DNA from: Streptomyces qinglanensis
GTDB taxonomy: Bacteria > Actinomycetota > Actinomycetes > Streptomycetales > Streptomycetaceae
Length of the DNA: 64,000 nt
Assembly: GCF_900111245.1 (NCBI RefSeq)
Contig: NZ_FOGO01000001.1
Location: 868,001-932,000 of the forward strand
Direction: 5' to 3'
The notes under the pieces are model-generated. The model made no database searches, was not told the origin of the DNA, and saw only the letters and a list, made by a program, of their open reading frames with translations. Positions 8,776-16,614 of this stretch are shown here, in pieces. The position numbers were made by a program, and so were the translations under genes. How positions within the stretch are numbered: the stretch's first letter is position 1; each line of letters opens with the position of its first letter.

Positions 8776-10314
8776 ATGAGCCACGAGACCTCCACTGCCG
8801 CGCGGTCGGCCCCCGCCCGGACACCGGACCCCTCCGACCGGACGCGGAACCCTTCCGAGCGGAAGCAGAACCCCTCCGACCGGAAACACGGCCCGTACCC
8901 GGCGCCCGGACCGCCGGCGCCGCAGGCCCCGGCAGCGCTGCACCCTTCCGGCCTGGTCACGCTGCTGCTGGGCGCCGCACTCCCCATGATCGATTTCTTC
9001 GTCGTCAACGTCGCCTTCCCGAGCATCGAGAGCGACCTCGGCGCCTCCCCGGCAGCGCTGGAGATGGTCGTCGCCGGATACGCCGTCGCCTATGCCTCGC
9101 TGCTCGTCCTGGGCGGCCGGCTGGGCGACGCCCTCGGCCGGCGGCGGCTCTTCCTGTGGGGCGTCGCCGCCTTCGGAGCCACCTCGCTGGCCTGCGGATT
9201 CGCCCCCGGAGTGTGGTGGCTGACCGCCGCCAGGGCCGCACAGGGAGCCGCCTCGGCGATGATGTTCCCGCAGGTGCTCGCCACCATCCAGGCCACGAGC
9301 GAGGGACGGGCGCGGTCCCGGGCCATCGGCCTGTTCGGCTCGGTCGGCGGGATCTCCGTCGTCACCGGGCAGGTGCTGGGTGGCGTGCTGGTCGCCGCCG
9401 ACCTGGGCGGCACCGGCTGGCGGGCCATCTTCCTGATCAACGTCCCGGTGGTGCTGGTCATACTCGCCATCGGCGCCCGCACGGTGCCCGAGAGCCGCTC
9501 GGAATCGCCCGCACGCGGAGACACCGCCGGAACAGTGCTGCTGGCCTGCGGGCTGATCGCCCTGCTGCTGCCCCTGACGGAAGGGCGCGCGGCAGGCTGG
9601 CCCTGGTGGTCCGTCGCCCTGCTGGGGGCGGCGGCCGTGCTGGCATATTCCTTCTTCGCCGTCGAACGCCGCGAGGAGCGCGCGGGCCGCAGCCCGCTGC
9701 TGCCGCCCTCACTGCTGCGGGAGCCCGGCGTCCGGCGCGGGCTGCTCATCGGCGCCCCCGTCTTCCTCGGCTTCAGCAGTTTCATGTTCGAGAGCGCACT
9801 GCTGCTGCAGCAGGGGTTGCGGTACGGCGCGCTCAAGGCGGGGCTCACCCTGGTGCCGATGGGCCTGGCGCAGTTCGCCGCCTCCGTGCGGGCCCCACGG
9901 CTGACCGAACGGTTCGGCGCGGGACGAGTGCTGGTGCTGAGCGCCGTCGCCCAAGGCGCGGGCCTGGGTGCCCTGCTGCTGGCTTTGTTCACGAAGTGGC
10001 CCGGACTGCCGCCGGTGGCGCTGGCGCCCGCCCTGCTGCTGTGCGGACTGGGCCAGGGACTCCAGTTGCCCACGTACTACCGCGTCCTGCTCTCCGGCGT
10101 TCCCGCCGCCAGAGCCGGCGCGGGCAGCGGCCTGGCCGCCACCGCCCAGCAGGCCGGCTTCGCCCTCGGCGTCGCCGCCCTGGGCTCCCTCTTCCTCGCT
10201 CTGACGCCGCAGTACGGCATGCGCGAAGCCCTGGCGGCCGTCCTGGCCCTCCAGGCATGCGGGCTGCTGGCTCTGGTGGTGACGGGGGTGCGGATGCCCC
10301 GCACGGTGGGCTGA
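8776..10314 (+). CDS. MFS drug-efflux transporter, DHA2/EmrB-QacA type
   Basis: 512 aa with about 14 predicted membrane helices, which is the DHA2 layout. Motif A (GGRLGDALGRRRLFLWG) and motif C-like GSVGGISVVTGQVLGGVLV are present; helix 1 holds PMIDFFVVNVAFPSI. Residues 1-45 form a charged cytosolic extension made from three 24-bp DNA repeats (NPSDRK/NPSERK). It probably exports a drug-like compound by proton antiport. Control by the divergent XRE gene is likely from the shared operators. The ATG at 8776 is chosen because upstream in-frame codons fall inside the operators. Confidence 0.88.
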   Translation: MSHETSTAARSAPARTPDPSDRTRNPSERKQNPSDRKHGPYPAPGPPAPQAPAALHPSGLVTLLLGAALPMIDFFVVNVAFPSIESDLGASPAALEMVVAGYAVAYASLLVLGGRLGDALGRRRLFLWGVAAFGATSLACGFAPGVWWLTAARAAQGAASAMMFPQVLATIQATSEGRARSRAIGLFGSVGGISVVTGQVLGGVLVAADLGGTGWRAIFLINVPVVLVILAIGARTVPESRSESPARGDTAGTVLLACGLIALLLPLTEGRAAGWPWWSVALLGAAAVLAYSFFAVERREERAGRSPLLPPSLLREPGVRRGLLIGAPVFLGFSSFMFESALLLQQGLRYGALKAGLTLVPMGLAQFAASVRAPRLTERFGAGRVLVLSAVAQGAGLGALLLALFTKWPGLPPVALAPALLLCGLGQGLQLPTYYRVLLSGVPAARAGAGSGLAATAQQAGFALGVAALGSLFLALTPQYGMREALAAVLALQACGLLALVVTGVRMPRTVG

Positions 10315-10384
10315 GGGCCGAGCACCCGCGGGGTCCCGCTGCGAGCCCTTTCGGAGCTCCTCGGCGGGTACCGGGCGCGGCGGA

Positions 10385-11239
10385 CTAGAAGTCGTACACG
10401 GCGAAGTCGGCGACCGGGCGGTACCCGATCCGCCGATAAAGGCCGTTACTGGTGGGGTTGGCCAGGTCCGCGAACAGCACGACCTCCGACGCGCCCGCGG
10501 CCGACGCGGCCCAGCTCACCGCGGCTGTCGCGGCACCCGCGTAACCGCGGCCACGCAGCGGGGCCGGGGTGTAGACGGGCGCTACCCGGATCTGGCCCGC
10601 GACCATGAGGGTCCTGCCCGCCATGGAGACGGGGGTGCCGTCCGGAGTCTCCCAGAGCATGACGCGTTGGTCGGCGATACGGGTGTCCGCCCATGAGCTG
10701 TCGCCCGCAGCGGGAGTCCCTCCGACGTCGGTGACGAACTCGCGGTGCCAGAGCATCAGCCGCTCACGGTCCTCCTCACCCGCGACCCGCCCCCGGCCCT
10801 CGGGGAGCGGCTCCGGTGGCGTGAGCGTGCCCAGTCGGTAGAGACGCTGCCGCTCCTGCAGCGTCGGCACCGCACCCGTGTGCCGCTGCCAGGCCCGGGC
10901 GAACGACGCGGCGGTGTCCTGGTCGGCGTGCACACCGGGGAGCTGATGACCGAGGCCCGCCAGGCAGGCGGCGAGACTGTCGGCCTCCCCCGGGTTCAGC
11001 GGGGTGAGTGTCAGGCGGCGGGGCGGGGTACGGAAAAAGACAGCACGGACCTCGCCCGCCCGCTCCAGCAGGCCGAGAACCGGGGCGTCGGCGCCGTACG
11101 CGTCCGCCCCGCGCGTCCGCAGTGTGTCGGTCACCGTCAGCGGGAGAGTGTGCAGGGCAGGACGCAAGCGCAGGAAGGTCCTGGCGCGAGCGAGAAAAGC
11201 GCCGACGTCCTCGGTGAGATGCCAGTCGTCCGGGCTCAT
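10385..11239 (-). CDS. GNAT-family N-acetyltransferase
   Basis: 284 aa. The C-terminal GNAT fold is recognisable: the strand ending in SMAGRTLMVAGQIRVAPVYTPAPLRGRGYAGAATAAV, where RGRGYA is the acetyl-CoA pyrophosphate loop, and the late NPTSNGLYRRIGYRPVADF segment. The N-terminal half (1-150) is a second, degenerate GNAT-like region (LTEDVGAFLARARTFL; VFFRTPPRR). This two-part layout is common among streptomycete FR47-like acetyltransferases of unknown substrate. No operon partner: the upstream gap is about 220 bp and the MFS gene is convergent. Confidence 0.8.
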   Translation of the reverse strand: MSPDDWHLTEDVGAFLARARTFLRLRPALHTLPLTVTDTLRTRGADAYGADAPVLGLLERAGEVRAVFFRTPPRRLTLTPLNPGEADSLAACLAGLGHQLPGVHADQDTAASFARAWQRHTGAVPTLQERQRLYRLGTLTPPEPLPEGRGRVAGEEDRERLMLWHREFVTDVGGTPAAGDSSWADTRIADQRVMLWETPDGTPVSMAGRTLMVAGQIRVAPVYTPAPLRGRGYAGAATAAVSWAASAAGASEVVLFADLANPTSNGLYRRIGYRPVADFAVYDF

Positions 11240-11457
11240 GCCTCATGATCCCGCGGTTCGGCGAGGTGCGCCCCCGGATTTCGCCGTCGGAGGCACGTAC
11301 ATGTCTGTCAGGAGGGCTTCGCAGCCGACACCTCGCCGCCGGGTGTCTTCGGAGCGCTCGGCGGCGCCAGGAAACCGGCTGACTCCGCGACGGCACCTTC
11401 CGCCGACCACCGACCCCGACGACCTGTCGGCCCGGTCTCCAGACTCTACGGTCCCGA

Positions 11458-11889
11458 TCATCCAGAGGCGGACTGCGATCCGGCGATCTCTTCCCGCAGC
11501 CGGCCGGTGAACCGACGCAGCAGATCCAGCGTCTCCTGGAACTCGGCCCGGCGATCGTCCCTCCCGTCGGTGGGCCGGGTGCTCCAGACCCGACGCGCGA
11601 GAGCATCGGCGAGATCGACGGTTTCACCGCTGCAGAGCAGGTAGAGGGCTGAGCGTGCTTCCTGCATCCGGTTCACCAAGTCGTCGGCGCCCGGGCCGTC
11701 ATCACTCAGCCGTGTTCCCTTCAAGTGGTCCAGCAGTTGCACCACGGCCGTGTTGAAGCCGATCCCGGCTTTCAGCTTCTGCTCGCGGAGCCACATGCGG
11801 TCCTGCCTGCGCGCGGTGAACCACGCACCGAACACGACCCCTATGAGGCCGATTGCGGCCCCGACGGCCACGGACACAATGTTCTCCAC
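11458..11889 (-). CDS. Small membrane-anchored protein of unknown function
   Basis: 143 aa. The first 25 residues form one membrane helix (IVSVAVGAAIGLIGVVFGAWFTARRQD), followed by a basic stop-transfer and a cytosolic helical region (WLREQKLKAGIGFNTAVVQLLDHL) with a charged coiled-coil-like C-terminus. No catalytic motif is seen. Similar single-helix proteins are widespread in Streptomyces without known function. It is bounded by 218 bp and 276 bp of sequence in which I see no gene. Confidence 0.6.
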   Translation of the reverse strand: MENIVSVAVGAAIGLIGVVFGAWFTARRQDRMWLREQKLKAGIGFNTAVVQLLDHLKGTRLSDDGPGADDLVNRMQEARSALYLLCSGETVDLADALARRVWSTRPTDGRDDRRAEFQETLDLLRRFTGRLREEIAGSQSASG

Positions 11890-12165
11890 GGCCAGCTCCC
11901 CCCGTCGTCACAGCGGCGCCAGGCTACAGCGGCCGTCGGGGGCCGGGCTCGGCGAACGTCCCCGCCCGAAACAGGTACCGAGCGCGGCGGTGTCGCACGT
12001 TCTCTCCGCCCGGTGCCCCGGGGAGCGCGCCGCGGTGACCGGCCGCAGCCGTTGCACCTTCTGACCGATCGGACCGCTCCCTGGCCGGGCTCGGCCACCG
12101 TGCGCCCAGGACTCGGCTCGGACGCCCCAGCCTTCCCGCCGGTTCTCTGCGAACACAGCACTAGC

Positions 12166-12794
12166 ATGCTGGTCATGGCCATGTTCGTGCACCTGACATC
12201 GGCGGCGAACGCACCGCGCATCCGGCGGTCCGGCATCCGCGCGGCCTCCCGCGGGCAGGACGGTGCGCGCGGGGTGTACTGCTTTCCAGCGCTGCCCTCC
12301 TACACCCTGACCCACCAATGGCTGCGTGAACTGGCCCGTACCGGCAGCCGGGGAGGTCTGGTGGCTGTCCATGTGCGGCTGGACGACAACCAGCAGGTGC
12401 GGGTTGGTCGCTACGCACGCGAGCAGGCCGCCGTTCCCGCGGCCGAGGCGGTGCGGCGCATCGCGGCTCTGAGCGGTTGCCGCATCCGCTGGACGGTCCG
12501 CCGCCGCCCGCCAGGGTGCTGCTCGCACGGATCTCCGCGGCCGGCACCCCCGGAGACCCCGCCGCGCTCCGGGAGGCCCTGCACTGGTTCGGCAAGCTCC
12601 GCCGCGGCCCGCTCGCCCAGCTCACCCACCTCGCCACCCACCCCGATCCCGGCGTGCGGGAGGAATTGGCGTGGGCCGTCTCCCGCTGGTCGACCCCGGG
12701 CGTGGCCGAGCTGCTGGACGGACTCGCCGACGACCCGCACCCGGATGTCCGCGAAGCGGTGGCGACGGTCCGCACACTGTCGCAGAACGGTTAG
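12166..12794 (+). pseudogene. HEAT-repeat domain protein, broken by internal deletion/frameshift
   Basis: Two frames together spell one protein. Frame 1 (12166 to about 12475) begins MFVHLTSAANAPRIRRSG and runs through GVYCFPALPSYTLTHQWLRE to AVRRIAALSG. Frame 2 (about 12475-12794) continues PHPLDGPPPPARVLLARISA through ALHWFGKLRRGPLAQLTHLA to two HEAT-like units ending VRTLSQNG. In the streptomycete relatives I recall, these halves are separated by roughly 60-70 residues that include a Cys-pair region, so a deletion plus frame change is more likely than a simple indel. The stop codon coincides with the left end of an IS remnant. Start could be the ATG at 12166, 12175 or 12181. Confidence 0.7.
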
Positions 12795-13945
12795 GCCCTG
12801 TCCTGCGGGTCATGTGACCTCACGAGCGAGGAACGGACCCGGTCGGAGCCGCATCTGCCGAAGTCCGGGAAGCGGGACGGCCGGTGGGCGTCCTCGCAGC
12901 CGTCCTGGCCGATGAGGAGCGACGGCCCCGCAGTTGGTTCCCGTCATGGACCGCGTCCACGCCTCAACCGGTGTGGGCCACCACGGCATCGATGAGCTGG
13001 GGCCAGCGTTCACGCGGGCGGTCGTGGCCCATGTCGGGGACCAGCAGGAGTCCGGCGCCGGGCACCAGCTCCGCAGTGCGTTTGCCACCACTGGGATCGA
13101 TCAGCGTGTCGTCCAGGCCGTGGATCACCAGCGTCGGCACCCGCAGTTCACGCAGGTCGTCCGCGCGGGAACCGCTGAGGATCATCGCGCCGAGCTGCCG
13201 CCCGATCCCCGCGGGGTAGTAGGCGCGGTCGTAGCTCGCGGCGGCCAGCTCACGCAGCACCGCGCCGCTGCCGTATCGCTTGGAGGCCCACACCAGTTCC
13301 TTCTCCGCCGCCGCGACGTACCCCTCGCGGTCCGCGGGCTTGGGGCCGAACAGCACCGCCTGGGCCTGCGGGCTGGGCCGGCCGTATTCACTCTCGCCGG
13401 TCGAGGACATCATCGACGTCAAAGTCAGCACCCGCTCCGGACGGGAATGGGCCATCGTCTGGGCGATCATCCCTCCCATCGACGCGCCGACCACGTGGGC
13501 ACGTTCGATACCGAGTTCGGTGAGCAAGCCGAGGCCGTCCTCGGCCATGTCGACAAGCCGGTAGGGAACCATCGCGAGGGCGGCGGGAAAGTCGCCCGAG
13601 CTGACGGCTGCGACGAACTCGCCCATGTCCACGGGGTGAGCGTCGAACTTGGTGGACAACCCGCAGTCGCGATTGTCGTACCGAATCACATAACGGCCCC
13701 GGTCGGCCAGCGCCCGACAGAAGTCCTCGTGCCAGCCGAGCAACTGCGCGCCGAACCCCATCACAAGCAGGACCGGAGGGTCTCCCGGGTCGCCGAAGCT
13801 CTCGTACGCGATGGACACCTCGGGGGACACGGCAGCGATCGGCATATGCGGAGCCTGTCACAGCCGCCCCTCCGGCGCAGCCAGATTTCGGGGGGTGACC
13901 TGCGCATACTCCTCTGGCTCCGCCCTCGATCCGCCGGACAGGGCC
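12794..13945. mobile_element. Degenerate IS5-like element flanking an alpha/beta hydrolase gene
   Basis: Left end GGCCCTGTCC-T-GCGG (12794-12808) and right end CCGC-C-GGACAGGGCC (13931-13945) are inverted repeats matching at 14 of 15 positions. Inside the left end, from 12816 on + strand, DLTSEERTRSEPHLPKSGKR resembles an IS5-family transposase N-terminus. At 12925 in another frame APQLVPVMDRVH resembles the mid-protein segment. Next to the right end, ILLWLR (13907-13924) resembles the transposase C-terminus. The middle is occupied by an intact hydrolase gene on the minus strand. No target-site duplication is evident. The element is certainly non-functional. Confidence 0.55.
12964..13845 (-). 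CDS. Alpha/beta hydrolase (RdmC/methylesterase-like)
   Basis: 293 aa. The nucleophile elbow is GASMGG (about residue 118), preceded by LGIERAHVV. The acid is in IHGLDDTLI (about 244) and the His in VPDMGHDRP (about 276), so the triad is complete. The oxyanion region is VMGFGAQLLGWHEDFC. The insertion between strands 6 and 7 (SPQAQAVLFGPKPADREGYV) resembles aclacinomycin methylesterase-type enzymes. The substrate is unknown and the protein is cytosolic. The gene lies wholly between the two ends of an IS5-like remnant, with its stop codon touching transposase-like sequence, so it may have been captured there. Base composition looks like that of its neighbours. Confidence 0.85.
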   Translation of the reverse strand: MPIAAVSPEVSIAYESFGDPGDPPVLLVMGFGAQLLGWHEDFCRALADRGRYVIRYDNRDCGLSTKFDAHPVDMGEFVAAVSSGDFPAALAMVPYRLVDMAEDGLGLLTELGIERAHVVGASMGGMIAQTMAHSRPERVLTLTSMMSSTGESEYGRPSPQAQAVLFGPKPADREGYVAAAEKELVWASKRYGSGAVLRELAAASYDRAYYPAGIGRQLGAMILSGSRADDLRELRVPTLVIHGLDDTLIDPSGGKRTAELVPGAGLLLVPDMGHDRPRERWPQLIDAVVAHTG

Positions 13946-14069
13946 TGGTGCCGTATCGGTCGACGTTCGCCCTGCAGTGCCTCGGAGCGCGGAGGGGGCA
14001 CATGCCTCGGCGAACGCGACGTCGTAAATCCGCCAGCGCGCTCGCGGTCGGCCGGGCGAGCATCCCCGC

Positions 14070-14711
14070 ATGAGCGCTGCGACACAGGGAGTCCGCATCC
14101 GGCACCGCGGGGATGAACCGCAGATCCATCCCACCGCCTACGTCGCCCCGACGGCCACACTCGTCGGTGACGTGCGCGTGGGGCCGAGGGCGCGGGTGAT
14201 GTACGGCGCGGTGCTCGATGCCGAGGGGTCCCGGATCGAGGTCGGAGAGGCGTCGGTGATCTGCGAGAACGCAGTGCTGCGCGGGTCTGCGGTCACCGGC
14301 GATCAGCCGGTGCTCGTCGCCGATCACGTCTTCGTGGGGCCGCACGCCACGCTGCTGGGCTGCGCGGTCGGCAGATGCGTCTACGTGGCGACCGCGGCGA
14401 CAGTTCTGCAGTGCGCACAGGTGGGGGCCGGCTCGGTCGTCGCCGTCGGCGCGCTCGTCCATGCGCGCACCGAGGTGCCCGAGGAGTACTTCGTACCGCC
14501 GCACAATGTGGCGCTCGACGCGCCGGTGCGACTGCTGGCCCCTGGCGATCCGGGCCTGGCCGAGGCCGTCAGGCGGGTGGGTTTCGCGCAGGTGGCGTTC
14601 GACGTCGACGCGGAGCGGACCGATCGCATCAGCCGGTACGAGCACATCGCGGAGGTGCGCGTCGCCGAGTTCGGCGCGCACGCGGACGATGAGGTCCTGA
14701 ATCGCGGCTAG
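14070..14711 (+). CDS. Left-handed beta-helix (hexapeptide) protein, gamma-carbonic-anhydrase-like
   Basis: 213 aa. Hexapeptide turns run from about residue 18 to 135 (IHPTAYVAPTATLVGDVRVGPRARVMYGAVLDAE ... VGPHATLLGCAVGRCVYVATAATVLQC). In gamma-carbonic anhydrases three His bind zinc. Two equivalents are visible (ADHVFVGPHATL), but the first (normally in a VVHV-like segment) is replaced by ENAVLRGS, so carbonic anhydrase activity is doubtful. The C-terminal 60 residues are helical. A transferase-like or scaffold role is possible. It starts after a 224-bp gap that contains the right end of the IS remnant. Confidence 0.75.
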   Translation: MSAATQGVRIRHRGDEPQIHPTAYVAPTATLVGDVRVGPRARVMYGAVLDAEGSRIEVGEASVICENAVLRGSAVTGDQPVLVADHVFVGPHATLLGCAVGRCVYVATAATVLQCAQVGAGSVVAVGALVHARTEVPEEYFVPPHNVALDAPVRLLAPGDPGLAEAVRRVGFAQVAFDVDAERTDRISRYEHIAEVRVAEFGAHADDEVLNRG

Positions 14712-14813
14712 CGCCGCATCAGCGGTCCTTGTACCTGTTCGACGGCACCGGCCACGCCGACGACCGGCGCCAACGCGCCGCCGTCGACGGGGCGAACGTT
14801 GCCCGACGCGGGG

Positions 14814-15224
14814 CTAGTCCTCTCCCTCGCGGCGCACCGCGAGGTGCACCCACACCGTCTTGCCCGCACCCGTGCGGGGGCGTACGCCCCATGCCTGGGA
14901 CAGGGCGTCGACCAGGAGTAATCCACGCCCCGAGGTCTCCTCCGGTGCGGGTTTGCGGAGTTCGGGCATCTCCCACTGGTAGGAGTCGGAGACCTCCAGA
15001 ACGAGGACCCCGTCCCGGCGGCGGAGCACGAGCTCCACCTGGTCGCCGATCCCCTGCGCGGCATGGGTGACCGCGTTGGTCGTCAACTCGCTGACGACGA
15101 GTGCCGCTTCGTCGCAGAGGTGGCCGAGTTTCCACTCCCTGAGCACCAGCCGCACATGCTCCCGCGCCCTCGGCACGGACGCCTTGCTGAGACGGAACCT
15201 TGCGATGTTCGTACGCCCGGACAT
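14814..15224 (-). CDS. HATPase (anti-sigma-factor-like) regulatory protein of WhiJ-type triad
   Basis: 136 aa with a GHKL/HATPase_c fold. The N-box is LVVSELTTNAVTHA (about 48-61), the G1 box LEVSDSYQWEMPE, and the G2 region ETSGRGLLLVDALSQAWGVR. No histidine-phosphorylation domain is present, so this is a stand-alone RsbW/SpoIIAB-like ATPase. Such proteins occur in Streptomyces beside XRE-DUF5753 and DUF397 genes. Here it is divergent from exactly such a pair with 205 bp between. The ATG at 15224 is preferred because of its GGGAGG Shine-Dalgarno; the longer frame (to 15275) lacks one. Confidence 0.85.
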   Translation of the reverse strand: MSGRTNIARFRLSKASVPRAREHVRLVLREWKLGHLCDEAALVVSELTTNAVTHAAQGIGDQVELVLRRRDGVLVLEVSDSYQWEMPELRKPAPEETSGRGLLLVDALSQAWGVRPRTGAGKTVWVHLAVRREGED

Positions 15225-15321
15225 GGGGCCTCCCGCGGCTGAGCAGGTCGATTCATTCACCCTTGGTGCGCACACAGGTGCGCTGGGTGAGATGGCTCAC
15301 GCTACGGACCCATGGAGATAT

Positions 15322-15353
15322 TTGGCAAGTGATTCGATTGGCAAGTTTGCCAA
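15322..15353. promoter_or_regulatory. Operator candidate of the WhiJ-like XRE regulator
   Basis: TTGGCAAGT occurs at 15322 and again at 15338. The second copy forms a perfect palindrome, TTGGCAA-GT-TTGCCAA (15338-15353). A possible -10, TACGCT (15355-15360), follows at once, so the palindrome would cover the -35/spacer of the XRE promoter. Confidence 0.6.
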
Positions 15354-15429
15354 CTACGCTGCGTCTCAAACTCCTGTCCCACTCACCCAGTTGGTGTGCA
15401 GACTTGGAGCAGCACGAAGGGGAGGACAC

Positions 15430-16302
15430 ATGCCCTCGGACCGAAGGCCGACGATGCGCGGCAGACGACTCGGCTCTGCGCTGAGGCGGTACAGGCTGGC
15501 CGCAAAGCTCGACCAGGAGCACGCAGCCAAAGCATTGGGCTGCTCGACGGCGAAGATGAGCCGTATCGAGTCGGGCGCCAACTGCGCCCGCGTGCCCGAG
15601 GTCCGTTATCTCCTGGACCTCTACGAGGTGAACGACGAGGCGACACGCTCGCAGCTCGAACGACTGGCCCGGAGCGCCACCAAGCGCGGCTGGTGGGTCA
15701 ACCAACCGGTGCCTGTGCCGGACAAGCTGGGCGACTATCTCGCGCTGGAATCCGACGCCACGTTCATCCGCACCTGGCAGACAGCTCTGGTGCCGGGCCT
15801 GTTGCAGACGGAGGAGTACACGAGAGCTCTGGCGACTGCGAATCCCATGCCTCGGGATGAAGCGGACGTCGCACACATCGTCGCGATCCGTCAGCAGCGA
15901 CGGCAGCAGTTCCTCCGCTCCGGCGCCCGACTGGCTGCGGTCATCTGGGAACCCGCACTCACCTCCATGCCCGACCCGACAACGCACCGCGCGCAACTGC
16001 TCGACCTGCTGCGGCTCGAACAGCAGCCGCTGATCAGCTTGCAGGTGCTGCCACTGGGCGAGTGGTCGGCAGCGACGAGTTCACCGCCGTTCGTGATGCT
16101 GTCCTTCGACGGGGAGTGGGCTCCGTCCGCCGTCGCACAGGACACCCACCAGGAAAGCGTCGTCATGGAGGACGACGACTTGACGATGCCCTATGCGCAC
16201 GCCTTCGACGCGCTGCGCTCCGCGGCCCTGACCACCGACCGGACCCGAGATCTCCTTCAGAGGCTCGTTGCCGACCTTCCCGAGGCGGAGGAATCCGAGT
16301 GA
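15430..16302 (+). CDS. XRE-family regulator with DUF5753 domain (WhiJ-like)
   Basis: 290 aa. The HTH is at about residues 12-65 (RLGSALRRYRLAAKLDQEHAAKALGCSTAKMSRIESG, read in parts). The DUF5753 region spans about 95-285, marked by YLALESDATFIRTWQTALVP-GLLQTEEYTRAL and WEPALTSMPDPTT. In S. coelicolor WhiJ and its many paralogues this architecture represses development-linked genes together with a small DUF397 partner. The start is set by GGGGAGGAC before the ATG at 15430. The stop overlaps the GTG of the DUF397 gene. A palindromic operator lies in the divergent promoter region. Confidence 0.92.
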   Translation: MPSDRRPTMRGRRLGSALRRYRLAAKLDQEHAAKALGCSTAKMSRIESGANCARVPEVRYLLDLYEVNDEATRSQLERLARSATKRGWWVNQPVPVPDKLGDYLALESDATFIRTWQTALVPGLLQTEEYTRALATANPMPRDEADVAHIVAIRQQRRQQFLRSGARLAAVIWEPALTSMPDPTTHRAQLLDLLRLEQQPLISLQVLPLGEWSAATSSPPFVMLSFDGEWAPSAVAQDTHQESVVMEDDDLTMPYAHAFDALRSAALTTDRTRDLLQRLVADLPEAEESE

Positions 16303-16508
16303 ACCGCAAGACCGTCGTCCGCCCCTTCCGCACATCGTCGTACTCGGGCGGCGGCTCCGCCAACGAGTGCGTGGAGGTCGCCCACACAGCGGCCGGCGGG
16401 CGCGCGGTCCGCGACAGCAAGGACCCCGCGCGGGGGACGGCGTACTTCGGGGCCCAAGCCTGGCAGGCATTCGTCAGCGCGCTGGGCGGGGGCCCGGAGG
16501 CCGGCTGA
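16299..16508 (+). CDS. DUF397 small partner protein
   Basis: 69 aa, starting at a GTG that overlaps the TGA of the XRE gene (GTGA). The family core is plain: FRTSSYSGGGSANECVEVA, then AVRDSKDPARGTAYF and a C-terminal W-x-x-FVSAL helix. DUF397 proteins are encoded beside WhiJ-type regulators and are thought to modulate their DNA binding by direct contact. The partner here is certainly the preceding gene, given the overlap. Confidence 0.92.
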   Translation: MNRKTVVRPFRTSSYSGGGSANECVEVAHTAAGGRAVRDSKDPARGTAYFGAQAWQAFVSALGGGPEAG

Positions 16509-16525
16509 GCCCAGCACAAGTGTGG

Positions 16526-16551
16526 GTGCCCCCTACCGCGGTAGGGGGCAC
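16526..16551. repeat. 26-bp perfect palindrome downstream of DUF397
   Basis: Arms GTGCCCCCTACCG (16526-16538) and CGGTAGGGGGCAC (16539-16551) meet with no spacer. As RNA it would fold with a 4-nt loop and could terminate the triad operon. As DNA it could be an operator for the membrane-protein gene at 16615. CCGCGGTAG recurs at 16568. Confidence 0.8.
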
Positions 16552-16614
16552 GGACACATACGTGGCTCCGCGGTAGCTCCCGCGCGGCGTATCCGGCGCC
16601 ATAGCTTCCCGCCC

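Noticed and set aside
11240..11457. 72-codon minus frame between the GNAT and the small membrane protein
   Set aside because: No Shine-Dalgarno, low complexity and no recognisable motif; treated as non-coding.
11890..12165. Possible gene in the 276-bp gap before the HEAT pseudogene
   Set aside because: Frames are GC-bias artefacts, and no hairpin or operator stood out.
12784..13955. Target-site duplication around the IS-like ends
   Set aside because: The flanks (GGTTA before the left end, TGGTG after the right) do not match, so a recent clean insertion is not supported.
13846..14069. Additional small gene between the hydrolase and the hexapeptide protein
   Set aside because: Frames there are short and shifted; the only recognisable content is the IS right end.
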